Assembly: GCA_905250075.1 (NCBI GenBank)
Contig: CAJNOP010000354.1
Location: forward strand, 1 to 64,000
Source: Rotaria sp. Silwood1
Lineage: Eukaryota; Rotifera; Eurotatoria; Philodinida; Philodinidae
DNA length: 64,000 nt
Direction of reading: 5' to 3'
Below the pieces are notes generated by a model. That model was not told the origin of the DNA and ran no database searches. It was given only the letters and a program-made list of their open reading frames with translations. This document shows positions 59,401 through 64,000 of the stretch, in pieces. The stretch's first letter is position 1; each line of letters opens with the position of its first letter. The translations under genes were made by a program, and so were the position numbers.

Positions 59401-62157
59401 TGAAATATAGAAAAAACAAAATTCTATTTTTTTGTTTTAAATAAATTCTCAATTTACCATTAGTTAAATCTAAACAATAATAAACATAAATATTATCATA
59501 ATCAAAATTTTTTCCACTAATAATTTCACCAAATACATTTAATTTAAGAATATTTGGTGGTGGCTAAAATTAAACATAAATTATTAGAAATAATTTATTA
59601 GATTTTTTTTTCAATTTTACTATATCAAATTTATTTCCAACAATATTTGTTAGATGTATTTGTTGTCTTGTACAAATTTCATTCATTAATCTTTTTTCTT
59701 TAATAAGATAATCTTTAGTTATAGGTATTGATGCATGTTCTAAGTAATAATGATAAAATGTTTTATTTTTATTTCCTGTTTCAATCACATAAGCTAATTT
59801 ATTATTATTAAAATCGGGTTCTAATATAATTGTACCATTTGAATAAATTTGTATTCGACATAAAATATGTTCATTAGTTAATTGTACATTATCAGTTGTT
59901 TGAGAAATTCTATTACTTAAATCAGCCATTATATACATTATTTGATATGGTACAGAAGCATAATGATTTTTTCGAATATCATCAAATGTTGGTCTTTTAT
60001 TAATAATATTTGCTTTTGGAATATATTCTATATTACTAAAAATATATTTTATAAATTAATTTAATATAGAAAATTATTAATAACAAACCTTTGTTTAAAA
60101 CGTGATTGAATGATATCACGTTTACCTTAAAAACAAAAATTGATTTTTGTATAGAATGAGAACAAAAGAGAATTTCAGCTCTGTTCGAGAAAAATAAAAA
60201 TTTTTTTCGTAATTAATCAAAGTCTTAAGAATATTTAGAGAACAAAAAGCTGAATAGAAAATGAAATTAATGTTAAAAAGAAAAAGAACAAATATTTAAA
60301 TCAATCTGATTTATCGATAAATAGTATCGATATTCGATTGTAAATTGTGAACTTTATTTAGCAATGTTGGATCTTTCACATTAGTGATACAGCATGATGA
60401 AGAAAAATAATGAGTATAAGATGCGAAAACACATCTTTTTCAGCTTATCTTTCCTAAAAAATTCGTGTCGGAGTGTGACGTTGAAGGTGTAGATCAATGA
60501 TTTTAAGATCACTGCCAAAGACACTTTCAATAGGTTTTAGCAATTGAAGTTAAATATTAGTCAGTGCTGTTACATAACAACCAAAGATAACAGGTGCATG
60601 ACTCATTTTCTATAGTTTCTTAGCAACGGAAAAAAAAGGCACTTAATGGTATTAACAATAATGCTGAAATGTTTCGCAAATATTCGATACGTTGTTTATT
60701 TGTTAGAAAGTAAATAACGAACGACTAGCAACCAGACAAATGAAAACTGAATAGAAAAAGAAATTCTATTCGAAATGCAGATATAAATAAGACAGATCAT
60801 CCCTCCAGCGAACGATTGCCTTGGGAAAAAAGCAATAGTCTACTAGACATGTTTCACATTACATATTTTTGTTTTATCAGTATAAGATCTCTGCGGATCA
60901 TCTGAGAGAACCTAAAAAGGTTTTAAATCTATATATTTTTCATTACCAAACAGAGATGAGCACAGGACAGGACGTCCTGTTGTCCTGTCCTGCGCTGTAG
61001 GGCAGGACGAGATTTGTATTGTTGCCCTATCCTGCCGCTCATCAGGACAAAAAAGTTAGCAGGACAAAAAAGTTAGCAGGACAAAACAAGACAGGATAAA
61101 ATTTTGATTTGTGCCCTGTCCTGCCGCCCGTCAGGACAAAGCAGGATAGGAGGAAAAATCTTGTCCTATGCTCATCTCTGTTACCAAAGCAATGTATGAT
61201 TCGTTTATTTTTCTCTCGTGATTGTGTTTTAATAGCAAGATTTTCGTTTAAATGTAAGAAAAATCATATCGCCATTTGATGGATTATGAATACTTCTAAA
61301 ATTTTTCTTATCCTATGAAGATCTACTAGATAATCGAAATATTGAGTAGAATCATTGCTTAAAACAAAAAAAAATCTTTTTAAGTCTATAAATTGATTCA
61401 ATTATTTTCATCAATTCTAACTTACGAATATTGTTAATTCCTAATGTTAATTGACTTGGTTGTTCATTTGATGAATCAGTCATAAAATAATCAAGCTAAA
61501 TTTAAATAAATATGAATATTAATTAAATTAATATAAAATCTATTTACATGTCTTTCATGACAATATCGATCACTTTCAATATATGTAAATATTCTGCCAG
61601 GTTTTTTTCTAATAGCTCTAGAAAAAAAAACAATAGAAATAGATTCATTTAATAATTTTTTCAATATTTACTTCATTTTTTGTATAGCATCAAAATATTT
61701 TTGTTCAACTATTGTACTATGCGGTCCAATATTTCTTCCATATGTTTCAAATTCGGACTAGATAAAACTTACAATTGACAAAAGACAAACAAATGAAACA
61801 GTATATAAATACATGACTAAAAAGTTTTTGTTGCCAACCGATCACAACTTCTTCATATTCTGAATCGTTTGTTTCATTTAAAACTGGTCCTATGTTAGTT
61901 TTGTTAGCTTTCGGTTCTTTTAAAGGTTGTCCATCATTCGTAAGTAAACGAGATAAATCTTCTCGAATTTTTACTTGTTCTAAACTTGGTAGTATTGAGT
62001 TAGATGTTAAACGTTCGAATTTGACACTGAAAAACAATTAAATTTTTCGAATAAAATTTTATATTTAATACTCATCATACCGAATTTTAAAGTTATTTAT
62101 TGGATCATTTGTTCGATATATACCACAGTTAAGATCATTATCATCAAAGCTCAACAT
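56404..62157 (-). CDS. MKS1: Meckel syndrome type 1 protein (MKS1), B9-domain ciliary protein
   Basis: Sixteen exons sum to 1740 nt, 579 residues (vertebrate MKS1 is close to 560). Exons: 62157-62081, 62026-61813, 61757-61672, 61617-61548, 61495-61426, 60125-60089, 60035-59621, 59563-59458, 59397-59324, 58783-58708, 58654-58550, 58487-58345, 58287-58202, 58130-58074, 58013-57976, 56489-56404. The N-terminus reads YRTNDPINNFKIRVKFER, with GWQQKLFS and FTYIESDRYCHERH further on. The B9/C2-like domain begins at about residue 324: PPNILKLNVFGEIISGK, YVYYCLDLTNDWYVEPS, YSHPFEFELWYKPS, PKIYFQISSLDSWSRHRIEG, CWRPRG, LRRFYIGGSTELEDISYV, LLSRFGFRTVSTGTLNIRF. The C-terminus is helical and charged. MKS1 works with B9D1 and B9D2 in the transition zone at the ciliary base. 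Three introns hold mobile elements. The exon 2/3 junction (KLFSH|SEFE) is the least certain. Confidence 0.9.
57347..57858 (+). mobile_element. Non-autonomous Helitron in MKS1 intron 15
   Basis: The 5' end is TCTATATATAATGTTCAG preceded by A. The 3' end has the perfect hairpin CCGTGCA-ATA-TGCACGG (57831-57847) and, 11 bp later, terminal CTAG followed by T. TC...CTAG inserted between A and T without duplication is the Helitron signature. Strand is given by 5'-TC to 3'-CTAG. A second TCTATATACATAATATCG start at 57745 repeats the 5' end (both go on to a CTGTCTGTC-like segment), so either a shorter copy is nested or the element has two 5' termini. No Rep/helicase ORF. Confidence 0.9.
57430..57640. 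repeat. 34-bp minisatellite, about six copies, inside the Helitron
   Basis: Units resemble CCTCAAGAGCTGTTATATAG followed by AGGTACCCATAGGT, 34 bp each, with about six imperfect copies. Minisatellites are common inside non-autonomous Helitrons. Confidence 0.85.
58957..59157. mobile_element. hAT-type MITE (201 bp) in MKS1 intron 9
   Basis: Ends CAGAGATGGACAAAATCGC and GCGACTTTGTCCATCTCTG, followed inward by GC-rich inverted sequence (GCGCCTCCCCGCGCC and GGCGCGGGGAGGCGC). Flanked by the perfect 8-bp direct repeat GTTGAAAC (58949-58956 and 59158-59165). Strikingly GC-rich in an AT-rich intron. Confidence 0.95.
60951..61180. mobile_element. hAT-type MITE (230 bp) in MKS1 intron 5
   Basis: Ends CAGAGATGAGCA and TGCTCATCTCTG, flanked by the perfect direct repeat TTACCAAA (60943-60950 and 61181-61188). 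The interior has repeated AGGACA/TGTCCT words and a tandem GGACAAAAAAGTTAGCA. It shares the CAGAGATG terminus with the element at 58957 but has a different interior. Confidence 0.95.
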
Positions 62158-64000
62158 GATTTTTTTTTTCGAACAAAAAAAAAAAGAAATGAAACTTTAG
62201 ATAAGAAGAAGAAGAAGAAGAAGATGTTTTAGAATAGGTATCTATTGGCCTTAGTGATTATCATACGAATGGTCAAATCAAGTGTAGATGTCGTAGGTCT
62301 TAACATACTTCATATATCTCATCAAACGAAGTATTTCTCAATATGATTCAAAAATCAATATCTATACAACTAAAAGATGATGAAGTTCTAATGCATTATA
62401 TTAGTAAAACAGGAATTATGCAATTAAATAAACGAAAAAAAAGAAATTGACATACTTTAACATGAACAGTTTCAACTGATCAATTTCTTTTCTCATCGAA
62501 AACTATATAGTGAACCTCTTACGATTCATTATGTGCTGATTTTCTAGAAAATCAAACTTTACACCAGAAATTTTTTTCGATCTGTACAAATCGTGGAGGA
62601 TATAAAATTGTCTATAAAACAGTAACTTTTTTTGCTTTAACTCGATTTTGTTATGCAGAAAATACAACCATTTTTATTCCCACAGTACATTCCACTATAT
62701 AGTGTAGTCATTTTCAAAAAAATCATTCTCAAGAAGACGTTCTTGACATCGAATATTCAAACAAAAAACGGTTTCCTTAACATGAAAGAGTTTGAAACTT
62801 GAGGATTAAATTCTGGACAAATAGAATGTCGTGTAGCTTTTACATTGTTAGTTCCTTAGAAAAATTGGTAAAGATTCTACAAGTTTAATCTGACTAGCGA
62901 AAATCTACTTCGAGACTCCTTAAACTTTTTGCTAGTGTTTCTAAACAGTATTTTGTTCAAGGAGCTTTTCCTTACAAAATACAACTAAGACAACTTCGAA
63001 ATCTTTGCTGAAAGAAGAGTTACAAGCTACACAAAGGACCGAAAAAACGTAATGAAAAAACACTATGGTAACAAAGTTTAGTGGCCAAACCAACATGACT
63101 TTTACGAGATGACATTCGGTTATAACGTTAGAATTTCTCGAAGCTAATGTTTTCCTTGTAATTTACCATTACATACTTTTTTAAAACATTCCTAACACAC
63201 TAAATCCAGTTGAATGAGAAATACTTCTACAATTTGATCACATTATCACTGCCAATCTGGTCCAAGATAGTTCGACTTGTAAAGGATGACATCCGTGAAG
63301 ACAGTCAATTTTTTGATGCCGAACCAAACTGAATTCATTCCGTTCACTAGAAAAAAAAGAAGACTTTCTAAGGAGAAGGCGTGAGAATTGTACTTCATCT
63401 ATACAGCGTACTATTCATCGACCAAGCTCAGTCAATTGCCGTTAGTAGAATATGAACAATATGAGCTTGTATCATCATCGAGAACTATCAGTTACACATC
63501 GAGTCCAGAAAATTCTAGATCAAAATCGAGGACTAGTTGTGTAATGCATGACAACTGAGATGAACGACAATGTCTCTACAAGATTAATCTTGATAGCTAT
63601 CATTGATAATGTATATTCTTGATTTTGAGCATAATCAAAATAAATAAAACGATATTTATCACAATTGTAAAAGTTATTACGACTGCCTCTTTTTTTCTAA
63701 TCTTCACAGCATAATATCTTGAGTGTGATTATATTAAAATGCTAGTCGAAAACGAATTCATATTTCTGTCATTTTGAACACTATCTATCTTTTTCATGCC
63801 GGCATTTTCATCTTTTGGGAGAATGAACTCACCCCTTTTGCAATTTCTCTTCACGTGTATGGTATCGAGAATATGATGAAAAATCCATCTTTGGCTTCTT
63901 TGTAGACACAATAAAGTGACTACCATACTAATCTTGAATTGCTATTTCTTGACAACTGATATTCTTCCTCAAGGACAACCACAGTAAACAAAACCAAATT
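62158..64000. other. Intergenic upstream of MKS1, nothing recognised
   Basis: A GAA microsatellite (AAGAAGAAGAAGAAG, about 62203-62224) lies close to the MKS1 start. The rest is of moderate complexity with no long frame, splice structure, RNA gene or element ends that I can support. Confidence 0.5.

Noticed and set aside
1-64000. CRISPR arrays, rRNA and tRNA genes
   Set aside because: No regularly spaced direct repeats, rRNA-like conserved blocks or convincing tRNA A/B boxes were seen on reading; a covariance-model scan would be decisive for tRNAs.

Overview
The window looks like an AT-rich animal genome, most likely a bdelloid rotifer. The evidence is indirect: most introns are 50-90 bp; clear animal genes (an MKS1-type ciliary gene, CFAP161, a fibulin, a class A GPCR, a peptide-hormone precursor) sit beside two bacterial-type genes that carry spliceosomal introns (a COG1926-type phosphoribosyltransferase and a CorA Mg2+ transporter); and short tracts of TGTGGG occur, the telomere unit I recall for bdelloids. 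No database was searched, so the taxon is an inference.

Layout. 1-5.4 kb: a secreted or membrane-anchored S9 serine peptidase on the minus strand. 5.4-10.9 kb: a decayed zone with a zinc-knuckle retroelement ORF1/gag fragment, telomere-like tracts in opposite orientations, an M1 aminopeptidase pseudogene that lacks its 5' half, unrecognised decayed coding sequence and a palindromic repeat. 10.9-12.5 kb: phosphoribosyltransferase. 14-17 kb: tandem pair of two-TM, PPPY, zinc-ribbon proteins. 18.3-18.9 kb: DEAH-box helicase pseudogene. 21.2-23.6 kb: CorA. 24.1-24.6 kb: long inverted repeat. 25.5-26.7 kb: low-complexity protein with five NPF motifs. 28.4-29.7 kb: intronless GPCR. 29.7-45.2 kb: a gene-poor, very AT-rich stretch holding only a two-EF-hand protein, a short precursor with three FYDFG(S/T) peptides, and a hAT-type MITE. 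45.2-46.3 kb: CFAP161. 46.5-51.7 kb: 20-exon fibulin-1-like gene. 53.0-54.6 kb: GT31 glycosyltransferase. 55.4-55.8 kb: foldback hAT element. 56.4-62.2 kb: 16-exon MKS1 gene whose introns hold two hAT MITEs and a Helitron. The right end has no gene I can support.

Multi-exon models were assembled by hand from reading frames, splice sites and phase. In every model the exon lengths sum to a multiple of three and the phases close, which is strong internal support. Five mobile elements are supported by structure alone: four hAT-type elements with perfect 8-bp target duplications and one Helitron with 5' TC, a 3' hairpin and CTAG, inserted between A and T.

Functional themes: cilia (CFAP161, MKS1), peptide and receptor signalling (precursor, GPCR), extracellular matrix (fibulin), ion transport (CorA) and acquired metabolic-type genes. 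There is no operon-like organisation. The peptidase is not obviously linked to the peptide precursor.
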